From Paraferrimonas sp. SM1919 (lineage in GTDB: Bacteria; Pseudomonadota; Gammaproteobacteria; Enterobacterales; Shewanellaceae): 64,000 nt of DNA. The position numbers and the translations under genes were made by a program. The stretch is taken from assembly GCF_010993985.1 (NCBI RefSeq), contig NZ_WINH01000014.1, forward strand, positions 1 to 64,000. Direction: 5' to 3'. The notes under the pieces were generated by a model, which was not told where the DNA came from, searched no databases, and was given only the letters and a program-made list of their open reading frames with translations. Below, piece by piece: positions 1-8,790 of this stretch (the first letter of the stretch is position 1; each line of letters begins with the position of its first letter).

Positions 1-112
1 GAACACTAAAGTACATTGAGAAAATCGTTTTGTTGATTTTCAAATGCCTGTGAGTGCCCACACAGATTACTTGATTACATTGTTAAAGAACGTTTGACCG
101 TGTCGGTCAGGG
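1..112 (-). promoter_or_regulatory. rRNA operon leader with boxA antitermination site
   Basis: Read on the minus strand, positions 92-81 give CGTTCTTTAACA, a near match to the boxA antiterminator TGCTCTTTAACA. Positions 66-53 give TCTGTGTGGGCACT, the block that follows boxA in enterobacterial rRNA leaders. This is the transcribed leader of an rRNA operon running leftward, with 16S rRNA expected just outside the window. The 16S gene itself is not visible. The same block can also occur in a 16S-23S spacer, but the two promoters directly upstream favour the leader. Confidence 0.85.
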
Positions 113-118
113 CTGCGT

Positions 119-146
119 ATTCTACAGAATTAAAACCCTTCGTCAA
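119..146 (-). promoter_or_regulatory. rRNA operon promoter P2
   Basis: On the minus strand there is a -35 TTGACG (146-141), a 16-bp spacer and a -10 TAGAAT (124-119), followed by a short discriminator and then boxA. This is the place expected for the second, closer rrn promoter. Confidence 0.75.
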
Positions 147-263
147 GTGCTTTTTTAAATGTTTTTTCAAACGTTTTAAACAAGCTTTTAATTGACTCTG
201 AGATAAACCTTATTTGGCTTGGTTGTTGGTGTTTAGCACCGCTCCCCGTCTCAGTGGTTGCGC

Positions 264-315
264 ATTATAGGGAGCTTTTCATTTAGCGCAAGTTCTTTTT
301 AGAAAATTACATCTA
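264..315 (-). promoter_or_regulatory. rRNA operon promoter P1 with UP-like region
   Basis: On the minus strand there is a -35 TTGCGC (291-286), a 16-bp spacer and a perfect -10 TATAAT (269-264). The -10 sits in CTCCCTATAATGCGC, the same core as Escherichia coli rrn P1 promoters, with the GC-rich discriminator linked to ppGpp and growth-rate control. An A/T-rich stretch at about 292-315 lies where an UP element would be. Transcription starts near 255 and runs off the left edge. Confidence 0.9.
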
Positions 316-372
316 ACTGCCTATTTATCGCACTTTAACGTCTTTAGATCACACTTTTTCAGCCCTTAACAG

Positions 373-400
373 CAAAAAGGAGCTTAAATGCTCCTTTTTG
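373..400 (-). terminator. Intrinsic terminator after metL
   Basis: Perfect 11-bp stem (373-383 with 390-400) and 6-nt loop. On the minus strand it ends in a run of T, 16 bp beyond the metL stop codon. Confidence 0.85.
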
Positions 401-415
401 TTAGTTAACTTGACT

Positions 416-2812
416 TTACTCGATGAGTAAATTTTCACATATTTGTACTAAATCAGATTGTACTGCTGCCGCTGTTACCTCTTTACCTGCACCGGGACCA
501 CGAATAATCAGTGGATTATCTTTATAGAAGTGACTAGTCAGTACGAATACGTTATCACCAGGAGTTAAATTGGCATATGGATGATTCACTTCAACTTGCT
601 CTAGTGCAACTTTTGCATTAATACCTTGGCTAACATCCAAGTGCGCAATATATCTAATGGCTTTTTTATTTAAGTTAGCCTCTGCAAGCGCCTTCGCCAT
701 TGGCGCATCCAACTCGTTTATTCTTTCTATAAATTGCTCTAGTGGAATGTTTGCCAAATCATCTGGCACTAACGATGTTAGGTTGATGTCATCAAGTTCT
801 AATTCTAGGCCCATCTCTCTCGCTAAGATTAGCAGCTTGCGTTGCATATCTTTACCTGAAAGATCATCCCTTGGGTCGGGCTCAGTGATGCCTAATGATT
901 TGGCCTCTAAAACCAATTCTGAAAATGAACGGCTACCATCATAGTTTTCAAATAGCCAACATAAAGTACCCGAAAAGATACCACCAATCTGTTTAAGTTT
1001 ATCGCCACTATTAATGAGATCATTAAGTCCATATTGCACAGGTAAGCCTGCACCTACGCTGGCATTGTAACGCCAATATATTCGGCGACGAGTTAACTCT
1101 TGCTTTAAATGACGATAAAATGCCAGTGGACCTGAACCCGCCAGCTTGTTTGCACTCACTAGATGGATGCCGTAACTGAACAACCTTGGGTACAATTGCG
1201 TAACCTGATCACTGGCACTAATATCTAAAGCGATAATCTCATCATAATTCACCTGTGCTAATTCAGTAATTAGCGTTTCAGTGTCACGACTACTACGAGC
1301 ATTAACAAAAGCTTCTTGCCAGTTACTTAATTCAATCCCAGCTTCATCTATTAAATTAAGCTTAGAACTTGCAATAGCCACGAGCTCCACTTTCGCTTCT
1401 AATTCAGTTTCTAGCTTCTGTTTTGTTTGCGTAAATAAGTCTATCCAAGCCTGGCCAATATTGCCTGCCCCAAATAATGCAATAGCAATTGCTTTTCTTG
1501 GACCAGCACAACGACGGTGTACTTTGTGAGTCAATATTGACACTTCTTCACTTGGCACTAATGTTAGCAACGATAAGCCATCCCCATATAACGGGTTTGC
1601 TTTTCTAGATAATAATCTTGAGAAGCTGTAACGATACTTATCAGCGGCTGAGCTTACTAAGGCAACTAGCCCCTTATCTTTATTCATTGATATTTGGGTA
1701 ATGCCAAAACTTTCCGCCCAATTGTCAATTAATTCTAAAGCCGCCTGATATGTCTCTAAGGTGAAAGCAAACTCCACATCCCCTCTATAGCCACGCCAGT
1801 ATCCAAGTGGGGCTAGATCTGCGGCGCGAAATTGAGTTAACAATTCTTCAAGATCTTCGCGTACGCTTAAACTTATCGTCGCAACGCTCTTTAAGCTGGT
1901 AACCACCGCCATACTTGCCTGAGCACTTTGGGGGGAGACAATGGTAAACTCGGTATCAGGCGCATAACTTGAACGAACTGCTAAAGAGATTTGCTGTCCT
2001 TTTAAAGGTTGTAATGCCCTTGGGTGTAATACCGGTGATCCTAAACGGGCAAGTGTATCCGCTTCTGCGAGGCTCATACTTGGCAGTAATTTGGCATCAC
2101 TGATTTTATTTGGGTCAGCGTTAAAGACACCTTCTACATCAGTCCAAATAGTTACCCTATCGTAACCGGCTAATCGAGTAATTAAGGTAGCTGAGTAATC
2201 AGACCCATTGCGTCCTAGTAGTAAAGTTTGGCCTTGTTCATCAGCACAAATAAACCCAGTAATCACGGTTCGTTGATTAGGGTGAGTCTTTAAGAATTCT
2301 TTCAGATTATGGCTAGATTGTTGCTCAATTATTTGCGGCTGTACGCCACCTTTAGCAACCAGCACATCTCTTGCATCTAAATACCCAGACGCAACACCAT
2401 TACTGGCTAATAGTGCGCTTAATAGTTTTGCTGACCACTGTTCACCAAAACTAATGATGGTGTTTTGCTCAACCCCAGTACGATCTGCTTTATTGAGCAA
2501 ACTATATATTAGCGCTTTATCAGCGGCTAACTGCTCACGTAGATAGCGAGCCTGCTCACTGGAAACTAGTTGTTCAATCAGTTGTTGCTGGTAATCGATC
2601 AGATCTTTTAATGCTTCTGCGGTGGACTCTTTGTTATTGGCTAAGTCCACTAAATGATACAGGGCGTTGGTACTCTTACCCGCAGCCGACACTACAATTA
2701 GGTCATTGGCTTGGCCGTGTGTTAACAAGATATGAGCGACACGACGGTAGCAATCGGCATCAGCTAGTGAGGAACCACCAAATTTATGAAGGCATAACTT
2801 CTGCATTGTCAT
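416..2812 (-). CDS. metL: Bifunctional aspartokinase II / homoserine dehydrogenase II
   Basis: Catalyses two steps of the aspartate pathway to methionine and threonine: phosphorylation of L-aspartate, and NAD(P)H reduction of aspartate semialdehyde to homoserine. At 798 aa it has the usual MetL length. The kinase motif KFGGSS is at residues 10-15, and the dehydrogenase half begins near residue 455 with the nucleotide-binding FGAGNIGQ. The start codon overlaps the metB stop codon (ATGA), so translation is probably coupled. It is the second gene of metBL, under the MetJ operators upstream of metB. ThrA is a paralogue, but the metB partner and lack of thrB/thrC support MetL. Confidence 0.95.
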   Translation of the reverse strand: MTMQKLCLHKFGGSSLADADCYRRVAHILLTHGQANDLIVVSAAGKSTNALYHLVDLANNKESTAEALKDLIDYQQQLIEQLVSSEQARYLREQLAADKALIYSLLNKADRTGVEQNTIISFGEQWSAKLLSALLASNGVASGYLDARDVLVAKGGVQPQIIEQQSSHNLKEFLKTHPNQRTVITGFICADEQGQTLLLGRNGSDYSATLITRLAGYDRVTIWTDVEGVFNADPNKISDAKLLPSMSLAEADTLARLGSPVLHPRALQPLKGQQISLAVRSSYAPDTEFTIVSPQSAQASMAVVTSLKSVATISLSVREDLEELLTQFRAADLAPLGYWRGYRGDVEFAFTLETYQAALELIDNWAESFGITQISMNKDKGLVALVSSAADKYRYSFSRLLSRKANPLYGDGLSLLTLVPSEEVSILTHKVHRRCAGPRKAIAIALFGAGNIGQAWIDLFTQTKQKLETELEAKVELVAIASSKLNLIDEAGIELSNWQEAFVNARSSRDTETLITELAQVNYDEIIALDISASDQVTQLYPRLFSYGIHLVSANKLAGSGPLAFYRHLKQELTRRRIYWRYNASVGAGLPVQYGLNDLINSGDKLKQIGGIFSGTLCWLFENYDGSRSFSELVLEAKSLGITEPDPRDDLSGKDMQRKLLILAREMGLELELDDINLTSLVPDDLANIPLEQFIERINELDAPMAKALAEANLNKKAIRYIAHLDVSQGINAKVALEQVEVNHPYANLTPGDNVFVLTSHFYKDNPLIIRGPGAGKEVTAAAVQSDLVQICENLLIE

Positions 2813-3975
2813 TTATTTGTCTCTAACACTTTATCAAGTGCGTGGGTTAAATCAGCAGTTAGGTCTTGGCTATCTTCAATACCAACTGATAATCGAATTA
2901 AGGTATCTTTTACACCCGCTTCTAAGCGAGCCTCTGGCGCCATTGCTCTGTGGGTCATAGTTGCTGGCACACAGACTAAAGATTCTACCCCGCCAAGGCT
3001 TTCTGCAAGACAGAATTCATTTAAATTACCCACTAAAGTAGCAACCTCATCTTCGCCACCGATGAGCTCAAAAGAAATCATCGCACCAAAGTTATTTTGT
3101 TGCCGTTTAGCAAGTTGATGCTGAGGATGATCTTCCAAACCAGGATAATACACTTTAGTCACTGCTGGATGATTAACTAAAGTCTCTACTAGTATTTGTG
3201 CGTTTTCAGTGTGCTGACGAATCCTTGGGCCAAGGGTCCTTAAACCACGCAGCGTTAAATAGCCATCAAATGGCGAACCTGTCAAACCTAGTGTATTAGC
3301 CCACCAACTCAGTTCTTCTGCTAATTGCTCAGTATTTGCAATTGCTACACCACCAATAACATCTGAATGACCGTTAATGTATTTTGTGGTTGAGTGAATC
3401 ACGATATCAGCACCTAGTTGCAGGGGTTGCTGTCCGAAAGGTGATAAGAAAGTATTATCGACAACTACTTTGGCATCAACCGCTTTAGCTTGCTGACAAA
3501 TGGCTCCAATATCGACTATCCGTAGTAGCGGGTTAGATGGCGTCTCTAGCCAAACCATCGCAGGCCTATCTTTAAATACTGCCCTAAGCTGCTGTTCATT
3601 AGTTTGATCCACCACCGCCAATTTAAAATGGCCCTTATTAGCTAAGTTAGTAAATAAGCGATAGCTGCCCCCATAGCAGTCATGGGGAATGACTAGAAGA
3701 TCATCAGATTTTAATAAGCTAACAACAAGCGTTATAGAAGCTAAACCTGAAGAAGTCATAACTGCTCCAGCCCCACCCTCTAACTTATTGATTGCATCTG
3801 CAACCGCATTTCTGGTTGGATTGCCACCACGTCCGTAATCGTATTGTGGTGGATCACGATAATCATCAAAAATATAATTAGTAGACAAATAAATGGGAGG
3901 GACTACAGCTCCAAACTGACTATCGCTCTCTAAACCTTGTCTTACTGCATGGGTGGCGACTTTACGATTGCTCAT
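2809..3975 (-). CDS. metB: Cystathionine gamma-synthase
   Basis: PLP enzyme that joins an activated homoserine ester and cysteine into cystathionine in transsulfuration toward methionine. The 388-aa length matches the family. The PLP lysine is K198 in STTKYINGHSD, and the glycine-rich phosphate-binding region and the aspartate in VVDNTF are present. It is the first gene of metBL and overlaps metL by 4 bp. Two MetJ operator arrays lie upstream, shared with the divergent metJ. Cystathionine lyases and O-succinylhomoserine sulfhydrylases are close relatives; the metJ/metL context argues for MetB. Confidence 0.93.
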   Translation of the reverse strand: MSNRKVATHAVRQGLESDSQFGAVVPPIYLSTNYIFDDYRDPPQYDYGRGGNPTRNAVADAINKLEGGAGAVMTSSGLASITLVVSLLKSDDLLVIPHDCYGGSYRLFTNLANKGHFKLAVVDQTNEQQLRAVFKDRPAMVWLETPSNPLLRIVDIGAICQQAKAVDAKVVVDNTFLSPFGQQPLQLGADIVIHSTTKYINGHSDVIGGVAIANTEQLAEELSWWANTLGLTGSPFDGYLTLRGLRTLGPRIRQHTENAQILVETLVNHPAVTKVYYPGLEDHPQHQLAKRQQNNFGAMISFELIGGEDEVATLVGNLNEFCLAESLGGVESLVCVPATMTHRAMAPEARLEAGVKDTLIRLSVGIEDSQDLTADLTHALDKVLETNK

Positions 3976-4003
3976 TTACGGCTCCAAAAGGGCTTACTCA
4001 AAA

Positions 4004-4066
4004 GGATGTCTAGACGTCTAAACTAACCTAAACCGTTATATATCGTCAAGAGATGTTTAGACGTCT
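4004..4066. promoter_or_regulatory. Two MetJ operator (met box) arrays
   Basis: Two exact copies of the met box AGACGTCT lie at 4012-4019 and 4059-4066. Each is directly preceded by a degenerate 8-bp box in phase (GGATGTCT at 4004-4011, AGATGTTT at 4051-4058). MetJ dimers bind tandem 8-bp boxes cooperatively with S-adenosylmethionine as corepressor. One array lies close to the metB start and the other toward metJ, so repression of metBL and autorepression of metJ are both expected. Confidence 0.9.
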
Positions 4067-4163
4067 ATACGTACAGTAATTAATATGTTTATAATTGAAA
4101 TAACCCATTAGGGAAAACGGTTTTAAAAAACACCATTGCTAGACAATTTAAGAAGGCTTTAAT

Positions 4164-4478
4164 ATGACACAGTGGGACGGAGACTACATCAGCCCTTACG
4201 CTGAACATGGCAAGAAAAACGAACAGGTCAAAAAGGTAACTGTTTCGATTCCTTTGAAGGTTTTAAAAATTTTGACAGATGAACGCACGCGTCGTCAAAT
4301 TAATAACCTGCGTCATGCAACTAACAGTGAATTATTATGTGAAGCTTTCCTGCATGCATACACTGGTCAGCCGCTTCCGAATGATGAAGACTTAAGAAAA
4401 GACAAAGCCGATGGTATCCCCACTGAAGCCTTAGCGATTATGAAAGAAAAAGGCATTGAAATCGATCTGGAAGATTAA
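4164..4478 (+). CDS. metJ: Met regulon repressor MetJ
   Basis: Ribbon-helix-helix repressor of methionine genes that uses S-adenosylmethionine as corepressor. The 104-aa length is normal. The DNA-binding beta strand is in [15 protein letters not shown] (about residues 23-37), followed by helices with the conserved [20 protein letters not shown]. The start is preceded by an AAGGC ribosome-binding site. It is divergent from metBL and shares the met boxes at 4004-4066. No clear terminator follows it. Confidence 0.97.
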   Translation: MTQWDGDYISPYAEHGKKNEQVKKVTVSIPLKVLKILTDERTRRQINNLRHATNSELLCEAFLHAYTGQPLPNDEDLRKDKADGIPTEALAIMKEKGIEIDLED

Positions 4479-4849
4479 ATTCTGCCCGTTATTTGGTCGG
4501 ACTGCTGCGATTCATTTCGACCAAGTTAACCTTGCTACAAGTTATTTTTGTCCATGCTAACTCTTGCGCTATTACTGAACTCCAGTTTCTAAAGAAGCTA
4601 AAAATTTCATTTCGCTATCACTGCAAGCAACAAATCACCTTTATAAATCATAATTTAAAATTAAGACTTAGAACATTCATCCGACTCTATTAAAAGGGAT
4701 TGTAACTCGTTCATATTTGAATTATGTTTAGCAACTTAACATGATAAGTTCATATTAGAAACATAAGACCCCTTTTGTTTATCATTACACTCCTCAACAT
4801 TTAACATCTTCATAGACGTTCTCAGTGAATCAATCACAGGATTTTAATT
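4479..4849 (+). other. Gene-free interval upstream of the kdu cluster
   Basis: This 371-bp A/T-rich stretch separates metJ from kduD and must hold the kdu promoter. A 66-codon open frame at 4493-4693 lacks a ribosome-binding site and recognisable features and is judged noncoding. I looked for a KdgR-type palindrome (GAAAC/GTTTC arms) and found only an isolated GAAAC near 4757. No confident operator or terminator is seen. Confidence 0.5.
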
Positions 4850-5602
4850 ATGTTTTCATTAAAAGGAAAAACTGCACTTATTACCGGCGCGAGTCGTGGT
4901 TTAGGTCAAGCTATAGCATTTGCTCTTGCCCAAGCCGGTGCTTATGTCATTTGCTCTAGTTCTAGGGAAGGCGGATGCAGTGAAACACTGGCTAAAATAA
5001 CTGAAAATGGATTCCAAGGCTGTGAAATAGCAGCAAATCTCAGTGATATGGATTCAGTTAAAGCTCTGGCTGAAAAAGCATTAGCTAAAAATAATGGTGT
5101 TGATATTTTAGTCAACAATGGTGGCACTATAGCTCGATACCCTGCCGTAGATTTCCCCTATGAGGAATGGCAAAATGTCCTCAAAGTTAACTTGGATTCA
5201 GCATTTGTACTTAGCCAAGAAATTGGTAGACACATGATTGCTAAGGGTGAAGGTAAAATCATCAATACTGCATCCATGCTTTCTTATTCAGGCGGCATCA
5301 CAGTACCCGCTTATACCGCTTCCAAACATGCCATCGCCGGCGTAACCAAAGCTCTCGCGAATGAATGGGCTCAATTCAATATCCAAGTAAATGCCATCGC
5401 ACCTGGTTATTTTGCAACCGACAATACTGCTGCAATTCGTGCCGATGAAAAGCGTAACGCCGATATTACTGCTCGCATCCCTGCAGCACGCTGGGGGCAG
5501 CCTGAAGATTTAGGTGGCGCCGCAGTATTTTTAGCATCGGCTGCCAGTAATTATATTAATGGCCATGTGCTAAATGTCGATGGCGGCTGGATGGCTCGTT
5601 AA
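4850..5602 (+). CDS. kduD: 2-dehydro-3-deoxy-D-gluconate 5-dehydrogenase
   Basis: Short-chain dehydrogenase that reduces 3-deoxy-D-glycero-2,5-hexodiulosonate (DKII) with NADH to 2-keto-3-deoxygluconate in the cytoplasm. At 250 aa it has the Rossmann motif TGASRGLG (residues 14-21), NNGG in place of the usual NNAG, the catalytic serine in NTASML, and YTASK carrying the catalytic Tyr and Lys. The C-terminal VDGGW is typical. The function within the broad SDR family is fixed by the adjacent kduI and kdgK. It leads the three-gene cluster, 25 bp before kduI. Confidence 0.9.
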   Translation: MFSLKGKTALITGASRGLGQAIAFALAQAGAYVICSSSREGGCSETLAKITENGFQGCEIAANLSDMDSVKALAEKALAKNNGVDILVNNGGTIARYPAVDFPYEEWQNVLKVNLDSAFVLSQEIGRHMIAKGEGKIINTASMLSYSGGITVPAYTASKHAIAGVTKALANEWAQFNIQVNAIAPGYFATDNTAAIRADEKRNADITARIPAARWGQPEDLGGAAVFLASAASNYINGHVLNVDGGWMAR

Positions 5603-5627
5603 TTAAAGAATTAAACAGAGAATAATT

Positions 5628-6470
5628 ATGACTACTACTTATACCTCACGCTACGCGTCTAGCCCTATTGATGCGAAACACTATGATACCGATCGTCTTC
5701 GTAGCGAATACCTAATCGAGCAACTATTTGTTGCCGATACTATTTCACTTACCTACAGCCACTACGATCGTTTTATTGTCGGTGGTGCTATGCCAATTAA
5801 CGGCGCAGTGAAGCTAGAAACCATTGATGCACTTAAAGCCGATTACTTCTTATTCCGTCGTGAATTAGGCACCATTAACGTAGGTGGCCCAGGCGTAGTA
5901 ACGGTTGACGGCACTGAATACGAGATTAACTTCAAAGAAGCCATTTATGTAGGTATGGGCAACACAGAAGTGACCTTCGCTTCTAAAGATGCCGCCAATC
6001 CAGCTAAGTTCTACATTAACTCTACTATTGCTGATATTGCTCACCCAACTAAGATTATTACCCGTGAAACGGCTAACCTACTAGAAATGGGTTCAGGCGA
6101 CACTTGTAACGAGCGTAACATCTACCAATTCATTATCCGCTCTGTAGTCGATACTTGTAACCTACAAATGGGTATGACCGAACTTAAGACTGGTTCAATT
6201 TGGAATACTATGCCATGTCACCAGCATGACCGTCGTATGGAAGCTTACTTCTACTTTGAAGTGCCACAGGAGCAAGCGGTTTGTCACTTTATGGGTGAAC
6301 CACAGCAAACCCGCCACATTTGGATGCAGAACGAGCAAGCCGTGATTTCTCCAGATTGGTCAATCCACTCAGGTGCAGGTACCGCTAACTACACCTTTAT
6401 CTGGGGTATGTCTGGTGAAAACCACGACTACAACGATATGGATAAGTACAACCCAGACCAACTTAAGTAA
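5628..6470 (+). CDS. kduI: 5-dehydro-4-deoxy-D-glucuronate isomerase
   Basis: Zinc-dependent cupin isomerase that converts 5-keto-4-deoxyuronate (DKI), the product of unsaturated uronate breakdown, into DKII, the KduD substrate. At 280 aa it matches the family. The metal ligands H198, H200 and E205 are visible in CHQHDRRMEAYF, with a fourth histidine near residue 247 in SIHSGAG. It sits between kduD and kdgK. No polysaccharide lyase or uronate transporter is adjacent, so the substrate must come from functions encoded elsewhere. Confidence 0.96.
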   Translation: MTTTYTSRYASSPIDAKHYDTDRLRSEYLIEQLFVADTISLTYSHYDRFIVGGAMPINGAVKLETIDALKADYFLFRRELGTINVGGPGVVTVDGTEYEINFKEAIYVGMGNTEVTFASKDAANPAKFYINSTIADIAHPTKIITRETANLLEMGSGDTCNERNIYQFIIRSVVDTCNLQMGMTELKTGSIWNTMPCHQHDRRMEAYFYFEVPQEQAVCHFMGEPQQTRHIWMQNEQAVISPDWSIHSGAGTANYTFIWGMSGENHDYNDMDKYNPDQLK

Positions 6471-6479
6471 GGACGACCG

Positions 6480-7403
6480 ATGAAAGTTGCTGCGCTAGGA
6501 GAGTGCATGTTGGAGTTTAGCCGTTTAGGGGCTAATGGCGATAACAGCAATCACTTTAAAATGTCTTACGGTGGCGATACCCTAAATACCGCCGCTTACC
6601 TGAACCGACTTGGTGTAGATACTGATTATGTAACGGCATTGGGAGATGATCCTTACAGCCAAATGCTGATCGATAACTGGCAACAAGAAGGAATAGGTAC
6701 GGATCTAGTCCGCCGTATGCATAATCGAGTTCCCGGTCTATATATGATAGAAACCGACGAAACTGGTGAGCGTAGCTTTCATTACTGGCGTGACAATGCG
6801 CCAGTGCGTGATTTACTTAATGATGCCACTGAAACTGATAAATTGTTTGAACAGCTAAGTGGCTACCATGCTCTGTATCTCTCAGGCATTACCTTATCCC
6901 TATTCCAAGGTGCCGCTTGGCAACCATTGCTTGATGGCCTCGCCAAACTGAAAGCTGCAGGGGTAGAAATTATTTTTGATGGTAACTACCGCCCTAAGGG
7001 TTGGCCTAATAAAACCGCCGCGCAAAATGCCTTTAATCAGGTGTTAGCTATTGCCACCCTTTGCTTACCAACCTTTGAAGATGAGCAAGACTTATTTGGT
7101 GATGAAACTCCACAGCAAACGGCCGCTCGAATGCACAGTGCTGGCGTGGCTAAAGTAGTGGTAAAACAAGGTGCCGATGGCTGCCTCACCAGTGATGGCG
7201 CTAGCCAATCTTGGGTTGCTGCCCATAAGATTGCTAATGTTATCGACACTACCGGTGCTGGCGATTCCTTCAATGGTGGCTTTTTAAGTCAATATTTCAA
7301 AGGCCGGTCACTTGCCGATTGCGCTCAGTGCGGACACGATCTCGCATCCGTGGTGATTCAGCATCGCGGGGCCATCATTGATAAAGCTTACATGCCCAAT
7401 TAA
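6480..7403 (+). CDS. kdgK: 2-dehydro-3-deoxygluconokinase (PfkB family)
   Basis: Phosphorylates 2-keto-3-deoxygluconate to KDPG, which KDPG aldolase splits into pyruvate and glyceraldehyde 3-phosphate. The 307-aa protein has the N-terminal PfkB glycine-rich substrate region YGGDTLNTA and the ATP/catalytic signature TTGAGDSFNGGF near residues 255-265, whose Asp is the catalytic base. It begins 9 bp after kduI with a good AAGGA ribosome-binding site, and a terminator follows. Other PfkB sugar kinases look similar; the kduDI context decides the call. The aldolase gene (eda) is not in this window. Confidence 0.92.
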   Translation: MKVAALGECMLEFSRLGANGDNSNHFKMSYGGDTLNTAAYLNRLGVDTDYVTALGDDPYSQMLIDNWQQEGIGTDLVRRMHNRVPGLYMIETDETGERSFHYWRDNAPVRDLLNDATETDKLFEQLSGYHALYLSGITLSLFQGAAWQPLLDGLAKLKAAGVEIIFDGNYRPKGWPNKTAAQNAFNQVLAIATLCLPTFEDEQDLFGDETPQQTAARMHSAGVAKVVVKQGADGCLTSDGASQSWVAAHKIANVIDTTGAGDSFNGGFLSQYFKGRSLADCAQCGHDLASVVIQHRGAIIDKAYMPN

Positions 7404-7413
7404 TGGTTCCTGT

Positions 7414-7442
7414 AAAAAAGGAGTGATGGCCACTCCTTTTTT
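7414..7442. terminator. Terminator between kdgK and the DUF481 gene
   Basis: Perfect 11-bp stem (7414-7424 with 7432-7442) with a 7-nt loop and A/T runs on both sides. It can work in both directions between these convergent genes. Confidence 0.85.
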
Positions 7443-7455
7443 ATTCATCTTATCC

Positions 7456-8220
7456 TTAAAAACGATACAAAAGATTAATGGTTGTTTTCGTATCAAATTT
7501 TTTACTTTCCACAGGAACAATCGCAGTGTATTTAGTATCAATGCCAACTTTCAAAGCCCAATCTTGAAACAGCATACTTTTATAGCTTATTTCACCTGTT
7601 AAAATGCTATTGTCAGTACCAACTTCGGCGGTTAAATCCGCCTCTAATGTCGAATACTCATGAAGTTCTTGCTCATACTTCACCGCGGTACGAGCAATGA
7701 ACTCCTGATTACTGGTTGGGTTTAAGTTTTCAGCTGATTCAATGGGCAGGTTATATCGAAAACCTGGGCCCACTTCTAACTTAAGTTTGCTTTTATTTCC
7801 TAAATTAAAGGTACTAAAACCATAACCAATTGAAATCGTGTGTTGGCGAGTAAAAGAACCAAATTTATCCCAACTAAACTCGGCACGGCCCAATAAGTAG
7901 TCGCCATCGTCAAACTTTAAATCATTCTGATATCGAAGCTGCAATTGCTGGGTCGTGGTTTTTTCAGAATTCGAAGAATAATACCCTCTAACTTCCCCTT
8001 CTTGGCGCACGTCTTGTGTATCGTACTGCATCTTGGTTCGAGCATTACCGCTAGAGGTGGCTGTGTTACCAGTATTAATTTGCAAACCGAACTCGACTTC
8101 GGCGCTAAATGGACTAAATGGCTCTTCATAATATGTAGGAACGACTGCGTGCGCACAAGGCATCAAAAAAAAGCTAAGGCCAAGGCTAAATCTAAGGTTT
8201 AACATTATAAAAAATAACAA
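7456..8220 (-). CDS. DUF481 family outer-membrane beta-barrel protein (YdiY-like)
   Basis: Predicted secreted protein of 254 aa. A hydrophobic N-terminus ends in a likely signal peptidase site after ACAHA, and a run of amphipathic beta strands ends in a terminal phenylalanine (NLLYRF), as expected of an outer-membrane barrel. The pattern of repeated strands such as SAEVEFGLQINTGNT and LLGRAEFSWDKFGS fits the DUF481 family, whose role is not settled (some members are called salt-induced outer-membrane proteins). Translation may begin at residue 6 (MLNLRF). It stands alone, convergent with kdgK and divergent from rpsF. Confidence 0.8.
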   Translation of the reverse strand: MLFFIMLNLRFSLGLSFFLMPCAHAVVPTYYEEPFSPFSAEVEFGLQINTGNTATSSGNARTKMQYDTQDVRQEGEVRGYYSSNSEKTTTQQLQLRYQNDLKFDDGDYLLGRAEFSWDKFGSFTRQHTISIGYGFSTFNLGNKSKLKLEVGPGFRYNLPIESAENLNPTSNQEFIARTAVKYEQELHEYSTLEADLTAEVGTDNSILTGEISYKSMLFQDWALKVGIDTKYTAIVPVESKKFDTKTTINLLYRF

Positions 8221-8275
8221 AAATGAGAGTTGGTTCTGATAATACTATTTATTTTATCAATAGCAACGATAACCC

Positions 8276-8304
8276 TTGAGTTAACTGACGAGTTTATGTA
8301 CTAT
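8276..8304 (+). promoter_or_regulatory. Promoter of the rpsF operon
   Basis: A -35 TTGAGT (8276-8281), a 17-bp spacer and a -10 TACTAT (8299-8304) are followed by the GC-rich discriminator TGCGCG. Such discriminators are common at stringently controlled ribosomal promoters. The start site would be near 8311, giving a leader of about 88 nt. Confidence 0.6.
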
Positions 8305-8373
8305 TGCGCGTCCAAATCAGTCATCTATTTTGTTCCTTGCCTCGAACATTGGTCTGACTGAGCCAATAAAGGG

Positions 8374-8394
8374 GCTACTTAAACCGTAAGGAGC
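8374..8394 (+). promoter_or_regulatory. Candidate S6:S18 leader motif overlapping the rpsF ribosome-binding site
   Basis: GCTACTT (8374-8380) pairs with AAGGAGC (8388-8394) apart from one A-G mismatch, and the loop between contains CCG. The 3' arm is the rpsF Shine-Dalgarno sequence. In many bacteria the S6:S18 complex binds a stem with a conserved CCG in the rpsF leader and represses translation. The fit here is by eye only. Confidence 0.55.
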
Positions 8395-8398
8395 TATC

Positions 8399-8782
8399 AT
8401 GCGTCATTACGAAATCGTATTCATGGTTCACCCAGATCAAAGTGAACAAGTTAGTGGTATGATCGAGCGTTACACCGGCGTTATCAACGCTGCAGGTGGT
8501 ACTGTTCATCGTCTAGAAGATTGGGGTCGTCGTCAACTGGCTTACCCAATTGAAAAGCTACACAAAGCTCACTATGTTCTTATCAATGCTGAAACTACTG
8601 CTGAATCAGTTGCTGAACTAGAAACTGCTTTCCGTTTCAACGATGCTGTTCTTCGCAACATGGTTATCCGCACTAAAGCTGCGGTAACTGAAGCTTCGCC
8701 AATGGCTAAAGCTAAAGAAGAGCGTGAAGCGCGTCGTGCTCCAGCAGAAAAAGCTGAAGCTCAAGAAGCAGCTGCAGAATAA
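8399..8782 (+). CDS. rpsF: 30S ribosomal protein S6
   Basis: Small-subunit protein that dimerises with S18 on the platform of the 30S particle. The 127-aa protein begins [18 protein letters not shown] and has the conserved [21 protein letters not shown]. The C-terminal tail beyond residue 105 is rich in Ala, Glu and Lys, as in gammaproteobacterial S6. It is the first gene of rpsF-priB-rpsR-rplI, with a strong AAGGAG site. Confidence 0.98.
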   Translation: MRHYEIVFMVHPDQSEQVSGMIERYTGVINAAGGTVHRLEDWGRRQLAYPIEKLHKAHYVLINAETTAESVAELETAFRFNDAVLRNMVIRTKAAVTEASPMAKAKEEREARRAPAEKAEAQEAAAE

Positions 8783-8790
8783 GCAACAGC

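Noticed and set aside
4493..4693. 66-codon open frame after metJ
   Set aside because: No ribosome-binding site, composition like random A/T-rich spacer, and no recognisable domain.
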